This document shows, piece after piece, positions 9,801-17,136 of a DNA stretch of 32,783 bases. The stretch's first letter is position 1. The number at the start of each line of letters is the position of its first letter. The translations under genes were made by a program, and so were the position numbers. The stretch covers positions 1 through 32,783 of the forward strand of contig PCBO01000099.1 of NCBI GenBank assembly GCA_002730975.1, written 5' to 3'. The stretch comes from Opitutia bacterium. GTDB taxonomy: Bacteria; Verrucomicrobiota; Verrucomicrobiia; Opitutales; Seribacteraceae. The notes beneath the pieces were generated by a model. That model made no database searches, was not told the DNA's origin, and saw nothing but the letters and a program-made list of their open reading frames with translations.

Positions 9801-12033
9801 CCTGTTCAACCAAACCCAGTTCGGTCTGCACCGGGACGACTGGGGAAACTGGTTCGGCAACAACAATCCAAATTGGCTTTGGCACATCCACCTGCCGCTT
9901 CACTACGTTACACGCAACCCGCACTTGGTCGTCAAGGATACCAGCCAAATGCTTTTCAACTACCCCGACTCTCGTCGTTGCTTTCCGATAAGTCCACGAA
10001 TGGAACGTCCAAATATGCCGGGTGCTTACGGCATGGTCACGAGCGCAAATAGCCCATCGCCTTATCGCGGCGGACTCTTCGGTCCGGATTTCGAGCACAG
10101 CGTCTTTATCAGTGAACCCGTTCACAACCTCGTACATCGCGAGGTGCTCGCACCTGACGGCATCACCTTCACCAGTCATCGCGCCAAAGGTGAGGAGAAA
10201 AGTGAATTCCTCGCCAGTTCGGACAATTGGTTTCGACCCACCATGACCAAAACCGGTCCCGACGGAGCCTTGTACGTGGCCGACATGTACCGGCTTGTAA
10301 TCGAACATCCGAAATGGATTCCCCCGGGGATGCAAAGCAGGGTGAACCTGCGCGAAGGCTCGAACAGAGGCCGTATTTGGCGCGTCTTACCAAAAGGATC
10401 CAAACTTCGAAAGACGCCCCGTCTCGACCGGATGTCGACCAAGACACTCGTGACTGCTCTCGACAGCCCGAACGGTTGGCAACGCGACACTATCCAGCGT
10501 CTGCTCTTAGCTCGGGGGGGCGAGGATGCATACGTCGACCTTAGCAAGTTGGCCCAAACGAGCAAGAGTCCAAAGGTTCGCCTTCAGTCCCTCTGCATTC
10601 TGGAAGGTCTCGACGGTCTCGATTCCAAGGTGCTGAAGCAAGCCTTGGAAGACCCTCATTTCAGCGTACGCGAACAGGCCGTTCGCCTCTGCGAGGAGAA
10701 TCATGCCGACCTAATCGTTTCACGAATCGAAGACGAGTCAATCCGGGTTCGCAGGCAAGTCGCTTTCTCCCTCGGTGAGTGGCAGAATCCGGAGGCGGGA
10801 AAGGCTCTCGTACGGCTCGCGCTTGCCGATGCCAACGAACCCCGCGTTCAACTGGCAGTCAAAAGTTCAGCTCTGCCCCACGCCGCAGCCATGCTTAAGC
10901 ATATCTTCTCGGAGGAGACGAAAGCACCCACAGCACTCCTTTCCGACCTCATACGCTTCGCCATCTTGCAGGACAACTTGGAACCCCTGGCCAAAGTATT
11001 CGACGAAATTGCTGCCGAAAAGGATCTTCGCCGACAGTTCATTCTCATGGATGGCTTCGTCGGCGCTATCGAGCAACGGAACGAACCGCTCGACCAGTTC
11101 CACCAAAGGCTGGCCAAGGCTTCTGAGCGAGGCATTAGAGGGCTCGAAACCGTTTTCGCCAAAGTTCGGGCAATCGCCCGAGACGACCAAGCCGATGAAA
11201 GCGCAAGGCTTTCCGCCATTGCCCTGCTCGGTCGAGGACCAACCGAGCAACGGGAAGACATCAACCTGCTAGGCAATCTTCTTGCGGCGGGGAACCGACC
11301 TTCCATCCGCAAAGCAGCCTTGAAAACTCTCACCAAACTGCACCAACCTTTAACAGCCTCGGTCTTGCTGACCCACTGGAACTCTTATGCCCCCGTCGAC
11401 CGCGTTGCAGTGACTGAACACCTTTTGGGGCGAGACGAATCAGCCCACGCTCTGCTTGACTCCATCGAGGCAAGCAAGCTATCCGCCATCCAGATTAGCC
11501 CTGCCCACCGGCAAAAGCTACTTCAATACCCTCGCCCAGCCATCAGTACCCGGGCCAAGAAACTTCTCGATGAAATAAACCCCGACCGGGCCAAGGTCAT
11601 CCGGCGATACGCAGGCGTAAGCGACCTGAAGGGTAGCGTCAAGAACGGCAAGCTTCTCTTCACGACAAATTGCTCCGTTTGCCATAGCTTCAAGGGCCAA
11701 GGCAACAAAGTGGGACCGGACCTCGCCACCTTCTCCGTCAAACCAATCAACGACTGGCTAATCGGAATCCTGGATCCGAACCAAGCGGTGGAAACGACGT
11801 ACACCACCTACCTCGTCATAAGCAAAGACGATTCAGCCATCACTGGCGTTCTAGCCTCGGAAACTCCTAGCGCCCTAATCCTTCGCACCGCATCAGGACA
11901 GGAGGTGACCGTTCTCCGAAAGAACCTCAAGAGTATCCAAGCCATTGGCCAATCCCTTATGCCCGAGGGACTGGAAACCGCCTTGAATCCGGAAGCCGTG
12001 GCCGACCTGCTAGCCTACCTCCGCACTCCTTAG
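6868..12033 (+). CDS. Giant secreted NodB deacetylase / FG-GAP / PVC-type heme-binding CxxCH fusion protein
   Basis: Residues are numbered from ATG 7039. Residues 1-300 form a polysaccharide-deacetylase (NodB) domain: Ile-Asp-Asp (11-13), zinc motif His67-Thr-Leu-Thr-His71, Arg-Met-Pro at 107-109 and His-Pro-His-Gly-Trp at 250-254. Asp-rich FG-GAP/VCBS-like segments lie near 308-321 and 588-645, around a beta-rich region. From about 752 comes the PVC dehydrogenase-like propeller (family TIGR02604), then HEAT-like repeats (about 1135-1500). Last is the cytochrome domain (family TIGR02603) with Cys1545-x-x-Cys-His1549. The frame is open upstream to a TAA at 6820 and encodes conserved-looking sequence plus a hydrophobic leader ending Leu-Ile-Ser-Cys, so ATG 7039 is probably internal. 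No ATG, GTG or TTG lies in that extension. ATT 6868 is my best guess at the start. The gene follows the oxidoreductase pair by 55 bp. Confidence 0.85.
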   Translation: MKGTLNLLLPYLISCVLQASTHVSESLANRLTYLRDGDPFHPHLDFPKLTTPQWVGDMGVEAVVTLGIDDMRGPEKYESFLRPVLDRLKEIDGRAPVSIMTNSFKPDHPQAQKWLQEGLSIEVHTLTHPCPLLQQGNFRRAAEVVHGGLDLLAGIPGNHPIAYRMPCCDSMNSLSPRFFAEIFNKTSSAGRYLQIDTSVFNVTTSRDKSLPSKLVLDANGKERFAKYLPKEKTRAGMRTMASYVGTIEDYPYPYVINRLCWEFPCVVPSDWEAHNLIGDRQPQMLEDWKRALDVTVLKQGVMNLVFHPHGWSSSSQLVEFVDYAQKTYGKKVKFLNFRECIERLNQNLLKGSSLRGKNGQDNAVRVLDANNDGFMDVLIGEQNRTRIWNPKQSSWTEHKLPFNPIQNIAGVLEESGAASMMDAKGHGQIWTFKENGWRFVQSNALKQSVESPFVLKGIHQLIATTKPAVDRITKNEGEKSDWFDLTGTMTTRHLIRQLAKEKVLNWESPLVAANPDKPITLCLTGGLGFKSQPGTAGFMLAVDGKDALRFDLSRKFSSWQSKDASVEVIYHPTWITDLDSGGYFFFILKKGTVKKKRSISFSVRSLGADSRRWFAIDAKQNVVENLKKLSAQIGKPNDDAGILRDIDNDGVCELVGKSVYGWDAKKKSWNVRAYGLPEGINHASEGLRFVDLNDDGFDDIVFSDEEHWGIHLWATNLNAGLGWHPGWSYTVREGKRNDANAIPMISRGGFNPNNGAWFHSGHLWVQNENTANLPDVVDRRSFKQLLDFGGPGAKEPEESRQCFKTRDGFEVQLVASEPQVFDPVAFDWGADGKLWVTEMGDYPSGINGKGAPGGIVRFLEDRNDDGRYDHSTVFLSGLNFPSGVMAWGKGVLVSAAPDIFYAEDTDGNGKADLRKILFTGFREGNQQHRMNGFVLGLDNWIYAANGDSGGMIKSTATGKVVNINGRDFRFKVTGEMQTLFNQTQFGLHRDDWGNWFGNNNPNWLWHIHLPLHYVTRNPHLVVKDTSQMLFNYPDSRRCFPISPRMERPNMPGAYGMVTSANSPSPYRGGLFGPDFEHSVFISEPVHNLVHREVLAPDGITFTSHRAKGEEKSEFLASSDNWFRPTMTKTGPDGALYVADMYRLVIEHPKWIPPGMQSRVNLREGSNRGRIWRVLPKGSKLRKTPRLDRMSTKTLVTALDSPNGWQRDTIQRLLLARGGEDAYVDLSKLAQTSKSPKVRLQSLCILEGLDGLDSKVLKQALEDPHFSVREQAVRLCEENHADLIVSRIEDESIRVRRQVAFSLGEWQNPEAGKALVRLALADANEPRVQLAVKSSALPHAAAMLKHIFSEETKAPTALLSDLIRFAILQDNLEPLAKVFDEIAAEKDLRRQFILMDGFVGAIEQRNEPLDQFHQRLAKASERGIRGLETVFAKVRAIARDDQADESARLSAIALLGRGPTEQREDINLLGNLLAAGNRPSIRKAALKTLTKLHQPLTASVLLTHWNSYAPVDRVAVTEHLLGRDESAHALLDSIEASKLSAIQISPAHRQKLLQYPRPAISTRAKKLLDEINPDRAKVIRRYAGVSDLKGSVKNGKLLFTTNCSVCHSFKGQGNKVGPDLATFSVKPINDWLIGILDPNQAVETTYTTYLVISKDDSAITGVLASETPSALILRTASGQEVTVLRKNLKSIQAIGQSLMPEGLETALNPEAVADLLAYLRTP

Positions 12034-12073
12034 TTCAAACAACAAGGACAAGAAAGATACGCTTGAGAAGGAT

Positions 12074-13003
12074 CTAGGCAAACGCCTTGCGGAGCATGGC
12101 TACACTCTTGGCGACTCCCTCATCGGCGGGTGCCTTGCCCTCGAACTCAATCGACACGTACCCCTTATAACCGACCTTCCGAAGTATGGCGGCGATACGA
12201 TCATAATCTAGGTTGAGAGTGTACCACTCCCCTCCCCCATAATAAGTTTTGGCCTGTACGAAGGTGGTCTTCGGGGCGATTTGCTCCAGCTTGTCGTAAG
12301 GATTCTCTAAAAAATTGCCAGTATCCATAAGCACACCCAACCAAGGAGACTCTATGGCGTTGGCAATGTGGAGCAAACCCTCGGGAGTACGAGTCAGCCC
12401 CCAGTGATTCTCCAAGGCTAGGTGCACCCCGCATTCGGCGGCTTTCGGCAAGCATTCCTCGATGCAATCGATGCACCAGCGAAATCCATCTTTCAAAGTA
12501 TAGCCCTTGAGAATGGGTTCATTGCCTCGCAGCTCCATGAGATGATTGAAGTTTTTCGCAGTGCCCCAGCGACCCGAATTTAGACGAATGCACGGGATGC
12601 CCATTTGGTAGGCGAGTTCGATGCACTTCTTGGTATGCTCGACATTCCTCTTACGAGAGTCTGAGTCGGGAGAAACGAAGTCTTGGTGAATGGATAAGCT
12701 TATGAGATCGACCCCGTTGAGAAACGCATGACGCTTCAGTTTCTGCAAATATTCGGGTTTTTCTGAATCCATTTGCCGATGAAGGATGTCGACGCCCTCA
12801 ACTCCCAGTCGAGCAGTCTTGTCGATCACCGTCTCGATGGACACCTTGGGTGGTCTGAAATGCCAGTAGGAATAGCTTGAAACCCCCAGCTTCACTTGCC
12901 CCGACTTTTCAGAAATCGGCTTGGCCACCGAGCTTAAAGGAGCAGCCAGAACGGGCAATGCCCATGCAGAGCTCAGGAACTTGCGACGTGCTAAAGTAGT
13001 CAT
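12074..13003 (-). CDS. Tat-exported sugar phosphate isomerase/epimerase-like protein (xylose isomerase-like TIM barrel)
   Basis: This is a member of the AP endonuclease 2/xylose isomerase-like family, which isomerises or epimerises sugars or their derivatives. A Tat signal is at the N-terminus (Ala-Arg-Arg-Lys-Phe-Leu at 5-10, followed by an Ala/Leu/Pro hydrophobic run). The barrel starts with Lys-Leu-Gly-Val-Ser-Ser-Tyr-Ser near 38-45. Likely metal ligands are Glu198 (Leu-Glu-Asn-His), Asp227 (Met-Asp-Thr-Gly-Asn) and the late Glu286 or Glu288 (Ser-Ile-Glu-Phe-Glu). At the position where many relatives have His the sequence reads Val-Gln-Ala-Lys. The ATG at 13003 has a GTAAGG just upstream. 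The gene converges on the deacetylase/cytochrome fusion gene with 40 bp between the stops. Its export and its neighbours suggest a role in the same saccharide pathway. Confidence 0.88.
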   Translation of the reverse strand: MTTLARRKFLSSAWALPVLAAPLSSVAKPISEKSGQVKLGVSSYSYWHFRPPKVSIETVIDKTARLGVEGVDILHRQMDSEKPEYLQKLKRHAFLNGVDLISLSIHQDFVSPDSDSRKRNVEHTKKCIELAYQMGIPCIRLNSGRWGTAKNFNHLMELRGNEPILKGYTLKDGFRWCIDCIEECLPKAAECGVHLALENHWGLTRTPEGLLHIANAIESPWLGVLMDTGNFLENPYDKLEQIAPKTTFVQAKTYYGGGEWYTLNLDYDRIAAILRKVGYKGYVSIEFEGKAPADEGVAKSVAMLRKAFA

Positions 13004-13209
13004 ACCTTACAGGAAGGCTCCGTGAGCCATATTTGGCAAGACGTTAAGATTCATTTTTCGAAAACACAGAATCGCAAGAATTAAAAGCCACCCGAACAAA
13101 GACCAGTCATCTTGAAATAGCGCAACTTTTCCACGATATCCGTCGTTAAACCTCAAACCTGCCCCAGTTCTAAAGTGGGCACTCATTCAAAACCAAATAC
13201 ATAAGGATA

Positions 13210-13512
13210 ATGAAGAAACTCATCATACTGCTTACCGCTTGCGCCATCGGACTCGGATACGCTTTTGCCGCTGAAAAGAAAGAAAAGGCCGAAAAGGGTA
13301 AAAAGGAACGTCCCGCCCTTACCGAAGAGCAAAAAACCTTGCTTAAGGAGATCAGGGAAAAGTACGACGCAAACAAAGACAAGAAGCTCGACAAGGAAGA
13401 GCGTGCCAAAATCTCCAACGAGGACAAGAAACGCATGAAAGATGCAGGTTTTGGCGGGAAAAAGAAAGGCGGAAAGAAAGGCGGAAAGAAAAAGAAAGAA
13501 GCTGAAAAGTAG
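13210..13512 (+). CDS. Small secreted lysine-rich protein with one EF-hand loop
   Basis: This is a 100-aa protein with a clear Sec signal peptide (Met-Lys-Lys then a hydrophobic run, ending Ala-Phe-Ala near residue 20). The mature protein is very rich in Lys and Glu. One twelve-residue stretch, Asp-Ala-Asn-Lys-Asp-Lys-Lys-Leu-Asp-Lys-Glu-Glu, has acidic or Asn residues at EF-hand positions 1, 3, 5, 9 and 12, so calcium binding is plausible. The C-terminus is a Gly-Lys tail built from repeated Lys-Gly-Gly-Lys. The gene stands alone, with AAGGA 2 nt before the ATG and a strong terminator just downstream, so it is probably its own transcript. Such basic tails could bind DNA, polyanionic polysaccharide or the cell surface. 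No function is established. Confidence 0.82.
   Translation: MKKLIILLTACAIGLGYAFAAEKKEKAEKGKKERPALTEEQKTLLKEIREKYDANKDKKLDKEERAKISNEDKKRMKDAGFGGKKKGGKKGGKKKKEAEK
13465..13488 (+). repeat. Two tandem copies of a 12-bp unit
   Basis: Two perfect copies of AAAGGCGGAAAG lie in the 3' part of the small EF-hand gene and encode the Lys-Gly-Gly-Lys repeats of its basic tail. Flanking sequence is of similar low complexity, so copy-number changes by slippage are possible without breaking the frame. Confidence 0.75.
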
Positions 13513-13540
13513 ACTCTGATCCAGATACTTTTTCATTTTA

Positions 13541-13580
13541 AAAGCGGGGCTCTTTTTTTTGAGAGTCCCGCTTTTTTATT
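13541..13580 (+). terminator. Rho-independent terminator after the EF-hand protein gene
   Basis: The left arm AGCGGGGCTC (13543-13552), an eight-T loop, and the right arm GAGAGTCCCGCT (13561-13572) pair with one G-T or mismatch position and a small offset. They are followed by a T run. It lies 30 bp after the stop codon and is the clearest terminator in the window. The A run on the other side means it could also work leftwards. Confidence 0.85.
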
Positions 13581-13684
13581 TGTGGATGAAAGTTAAGTCG
13601 GAATAGTAACGACATAACACTAAAGGAAAAAGTGTTTCGGCTTAGACCTTCAGATAATCGCGAAATCATAACTTACGTTATTAA

Positions 13685-14872
13685 ATGAACGACCTTCGGA
13701 AAATTCGATTTCCAGAAGCAACGCGAGCAGCGACCGTGCAACCGCCCGTCATACCGATCGTAGGCGAATGGACGCGAGACAATCCGGGAACCATTTCTCT
13801 GGGTCAAGGCGTAGTGAGTTGGGGACCACCGGAAACCGCCTATGAGGGAATCGATCGATTTCGCGAAGACGTCGATAACCACAAGTACAAGCTCGCTCAG
13901 GGCATTCCTCCCCTACTCGACCTGATCGGGGAAAAGCTGAAAGACGAAAACGGGATCCATGTCGATCCAAAGGACAGAGTCTTCGTCACCGCCGGAGCCA
14001 ACATGGCCTTCATCAACGCCGTTCTCGCCATCGCCGACGTGGGTGATGAGATCATCCTGCCGGCACCATTCTACTTCAACCACGAAATGGCCGTGACTAT
14101 GCTGGGGTGCACTCCGGTTGTCGTGCCCACCGACAACAATCACCAACTCGACTTGGACGCCTTGCGCTCAGCCATCACGAAACGAAGTCGCGCCATAGTC
14201 ACAATATCTCCCAATAACCCCTCAGGGGTCGTCTACCCGAAGAAAGACCTGCAAGCCGTCACCGCGCTATGCCGGGAGTTCGGCCTGTTTCACATAAGCG
14301 ACGAGGCATACGAGTACTTTACCTTCGATGGAGCCAGTCACTTCTCTCCCGGTTCAGCTAAAGATGTGGACGAGCACGTCATCTCGCTTTTCTCGCTATC
14401 CAAGGCCTATGGCTTCGCGAGCTGGCGGATTGGCTACATGGTGACTCCTCCTCAACTCATCGACGCCGTAAAGAAAATACAAGACACAAACCTCATCTGC
14501 CCGCCGGTCGTTTCACAGTTCGCAGCCTTAGAAGCCATACGGACGGGTCGAGCCTATTGCGAAGAAAAGTTGACTGATGTTCGAGATGTACGAAATCTTG
14601 TCATCGAGAGGCTTGCCGGATGGGAGAAATTCGCGACTATCGCGCCTGCCAAAGGAGCCTTTTATTTCCTCCTCAAGATAAAAACGGGGCTCAATTCTCT
14701 TTCCGTGACGCAACGCCTCATAGAGGAATACAAAGTAGCCGTGATCCCCGGTTCCGCCTTCGGTTTGACAGAGAACTGCTTCCTTCGTATCGCCTATGGC
14801 GTACTCGATCGTTCAACCTGCCAAGAAGCGCTAGACCGACTGGAAAAAGGTCTGGTGGCAATTACGAGTTAG
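13685..14872 (+). CDS. Class I/II PLP-dependent aminotransferase (aspartate / glutamine-transaminase type)
   Basis: This is a fold-type I pyridoxal-phosphate aminotransferase of 395 aa. The PLP-binding lysine is in Ser-Leu-Ser-Lys-Ala-Tyr-Gly (Lys240). The substrate and cofactor motif Ser-Pro-Asn-Asn-Pro-Ser-Gly and the Asp-Glu-Ala-Tyr segment are intact, and Arg-Ile-Ala-Tyr-Gly near the C-terminus supplies the carboxylate-binding Arg. It is followed after 46 bp by a nitrilase-family gene with omega-amidase features. In other bacteria this pairing marks a glutamine (or methionine) transaminase working with omega-amidase: the transaminase uses glutamine as amino donor and the amidase hydrolyses the alpha-ketoglutaramate formed. 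I infer such a role here; an aspartate aminotransferase role cannot be excluded. Confidence 0.88.
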   Translation: MNDLRKIRFPEATRAATVQPPVIPIVGEWTRDNPGTISLGQGVVSWGPPETAYEGIDRFREDVDNHKYKLAQGIPPLLDLIGEKLKDENGIHVDPKDRVFVTAGANMAFINAVLAIADVGDEIILPAPFYFNHEMAVTMLGCTPVVVPTDNNHQLDLDALRSAITKRSRAIVTISPNNPSGVVYPKKDLQAVTALCREFGLFHISDEAYEYFTFDGASHFSPGSAKDVDEHVISLFSLSKAYGFASWRIGYMVTPPQLIDAVKKIQDTNLICPPVVSQFAALEAIRTGRAYCEEKLTDVRDVRNLVIERLAGWEKFATIAPAKGAFYFLLKIKTGLNSLSVTQRLIEEYKVAVIPGSAFGLTENCFLRIAYGVLDRSTCQEALDRLEKGLVAITS

Positions 14873-14918
14873 TTTTTCTGCTTTCCTCTACCCGCATTAT
14901 ATCTACATCCTCTTTCTC

Positions 14919-15704
14919 ATGAAGGTTCATGCCGTACAACTTGATCAAGTTTGGGAAGACAAGGAGGCCAACTACGAGAAGGCCACTCGTTTAATAAATG
15001 AAGCAGGGGTAAACAAAGGGGACTTGATTGTCCTGCCGGAAACCTTTCCCACCTGCTTCAGCATGAACGTAGAGCTCACCACGAAGAACGAACCGGAAAA
15101 AACCGAAGGTTTTCTGTCCGACTTAGCCGGAAAGTACGGAGCTTGGGTAACTTCGGGAATGACCATTCCATCCGAAACCGACAACAAGGGGCATAACGTA
15201 TCGGTAACCTTTTCACCAGAAGGCGAACGGATCGGCTTCTACACCAAAACACATCCTGCAGCCATTTACAGGGAGCACGAGAGCTATGATCCGGGAAACG
15301 AGGTGGTTACCTTTCCAGTGGGTGGATTCACAGTCTGTCCATTCATTTGTTACGACCTGAGATTTCCTGAGATTTTCAGAATCGGGACAAGTAGAGGGAC
15401 AAACCTCTTCACGGTCATCGCCAACTGGCCTGCCGTTCGCATCGAGCATTGGGTCACCCTGTTGCAAGCCCGAGCGATCGAGAATCTGGCCTATGTAATC
15501 GGCGTAAACAGAACTGGCAACGACCCCGAGCTAGAGTACTGCGGCCGCACGGTAATCATCGACCCTCACGGAAAAATTCTTACCGATGCGGGGGCCACGG
15601 AAAAAATCGTGTCGGCAGAAATCGATTTGAACGTGGTGATGGAATGGCGGCGGAAGTTTCCCGTGCTGGAACACGCACGAGAAGATTTCAAACCGAGGGG
15701 ATAA
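14919..15704 (+). CDS. Carbon-nitrogen hydrolase (nitrilase family), probable omega-amidase
   Basis: This is a cytoplasmic nitrilase-superfamily enzyme of 261 aa with the full catalytic triad: Glu41 (Leu-Pro-Glu-Thr-Phe), Lys110 (Tyr-Thr-Lys-Thr-His) and Cys144 (Phe-Ile-Cys-Tyr-Asp-Leu-Arg-Phe-Pro-Glu). The Cys-Tyr-Asp-Leu-Arg-Phe-Pro segment and the length resemble the YafV/Nit2 branch, which are omega-amidases acting on alpha-ketoglutaramate or alpha-ketosuccinamate. The preceding aminotransferase gene on the same strand supports this, because transamination with glutamine makes exactly that product. No clear Shine-Dalgarno precedes the ATG. Other amidase substrates remain possible. Confidence 0.88.
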   Translation: MKVHAVQLDQVWEDKEANYEKATRLINEAGVNKGDLIVLPETFPTCFSMNVELTTKNEPEKTEGFLSDLAGKYGAWVTSGMTIPSETDNKGHNVSVTFSPEGERIGFYTKTHPAAIYREHESYDPGNEVVTFPVGGFTVCPFICYDLRFPEIFRIGTSRGTNLFTVIANWPAVRIEHWVTLLQARAIENLAYVIGVNRTGNDPELEYCGRTVIIDPHGKILTDAGATEKIVSAEIDLNVVMEWRRKFPVLEHAREDFKPRG

Positions 15705-15717
15705 CGCCTACTTTCAA

Positions 15718-16755
15718 CTATTCCTTCGCCCAAAGTGATTTGGGCATGTTCGCCTTAGCCACAATAATATCTAGCTTGGCAAGTTCTTCGGCAGTGAAAT
15801 CAGTTTGCTTGGCAGCTTTTACATTCTCCAGGATTTGCTCGGTTCGACTAGCTCCGATGAGAGCACTGGTAATGCGATTATCACGCAACACCCAAGAAAG
15901 AGCCATTTGAGCCAGTGTTTGCCCCCGTGACTTAGCATGGTCGTTCAGTTCACGAATAACCCGAAGGTTCTGGTCATTCACTTCGGACTTTCGCAAGGGA
16001 GAATGCTCCAGAGACGCCCTGGATCCATCTGGTATGCCACCGAGATACTTGTCAGTAAGTAATCCTTGAAACAGAGGACAGAACGCAATCATTCCGAGAC
16101 CCATTTCGCCACAGGCATCCATCAGCCCGTTTTCAATCCAACGATTCAACATAGAATAGTTCGGCTGGTGGATGGCAAGGGGAGCAAAACCGTTTTCACC
16201 GCAAACTTTTACGGACTCTATAGTTTGGTCGGCGAGGTAACTGCTTATGCCGACGTAAAGCGCTTTGCCCTGAACCACGGACGAGTCAAGAGCTCCGAGG
16301 GTTTCCTCCAGTGGTGAATTCGGGTCAAAGCGATGAGAATAGAAAAAGTCGACGTAATCTACTCCAATTCGCTTCAAGGATTGATCCAGGCTCGCCAAAA
16401 GATACTTTCGGGATCCCCATTCACCATAGGGTCCGGGCCACATATCGTAACCTGCCTTGGTTGTGATCAGGATTTCGTCTCGAGGCAAATCCTTGAGAAT
16501 TTTGCCGACGTTCACCTCAGCCGAACCATAGGGAGGGCCATAGTTATTGGCTAAGTCAAAGTGCGTGATACCGGCATCAAAAGCAGCGTAAATCATAGCC
16601 CTTTGGTTCTCGGTCACGATGTCTCCGCCAAAATTGTGCCAACAGCCCAAGGTAATTGCCGGCAGTTGTATTCCCCATCGTCCACACCGACGATAAGGCA
16701 TACGTCCGTCATAGCGCTTGGGATCAGGTGAGTAAGGATCGCTGGTCATGGACAT
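15718..16755 (-). CDS. yghZ: Aldo/keto reductase, YghZ (L-glyceraldehyde 3-phosphate reductase) type
   Basis: This is a NADPH-dependent aldo/keto reductase very close in sequence to E. coli YghZ (Gpr). Matching stretches include Leu-Gly-Cys-Trp-His-Asn-Phe-Gly, Phe-Asp-Leu-Ala-Asn-Asn-Tyr-Gly-Pro-Pro, Lys-Ala-Gly-Tyr-Asp-Met-Trp-Pro-Gly-Pro-Tyr-Gly, and Tyr-Ser-His-Arg. These supply the Asp, Tyr, Lys and His of the catalytic tetrad. Near the C-terminus Leu-Ile-Gly-Ala-Ser-Arg is the cofactor-phosphate site. The frame is open to 16851, but the extra residues have no counterpart in YghZ, so I start at 16755 (16749 is equally possible). YghZ-type enzymes detoxify L-glyceraldehyde 3-phosphate, methylglyoxal and other aldehydes. 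It converges on the amidase gene with only 13 bp between. Confidence 0.9.
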   Translation of the reverse strand: MSMTSDPYSPDPKRYDGRMPYRRCGRWGIQLPAITLGCWHNFGGDIVTENQRAMIYAAFDAGITHFDLANNYGPPYGSAEVNVGKILKDLPRDEILITTKAGYDMWPGPYGEWGSRKYLLASLDQSLKRIGVDYVDFFYSHRFDPNSPLEETLGALDSSVVQGKALYVGISSYLADQTIESVKVCGENGFAPLAIHQPNYSMLNRWIENGLMDACGEMGLGMIAFCPLFQGLLTDKYLGGIPDGSRASLEHSPLRKSEVNDQNLRVIRELNDHAKSRGQTLAQMALSWVLRDNRITSALIGASRTEQILENVKAAKQTDFTAEELAKLDIIVAKANMPKSLWAKE

Positions 16756-17136
16756 CGAGAAAGCCTTTGCCAGCCAATTTGTCAACGTTGTCGTCCTCGC
16801 CGAAAAGGAATTCGACAAGGTTGATTGGCACTTTACGCCCAAGTAGGTCAATAATAGGGTGACCGTATGTTGGAAGCAGAAAGGCTTACAAGAAAACCTA
16901 TGACCTCACCCTTACGTGAACTCGCACCATACGAAAACTGAGTTTCGCCGTGACTTGTCTTCGTCTATGGTTGTTCGTGCTTACTTCCGCTTGACCGAGG
17001 TCAAAGGCAGGGTGGTCCGTAAAATCCTAGTCTAAAAATACCTAAATTCGTTTCAACAAGATCATGTAATAGTAACTGGGGTGGAGAGTTTTCGGTTGAA
17101 GAAACCATCGAGCTCACTAATTTGCAATGACTTGAG

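Noticed and set aside
13112-13140. TTGAAA and GATATC with 17-bp spacing as a promoter for the EF-hand gene
   Set aside because: The -10 box matches the consensus at only about half the positions, so it is not better than chance.
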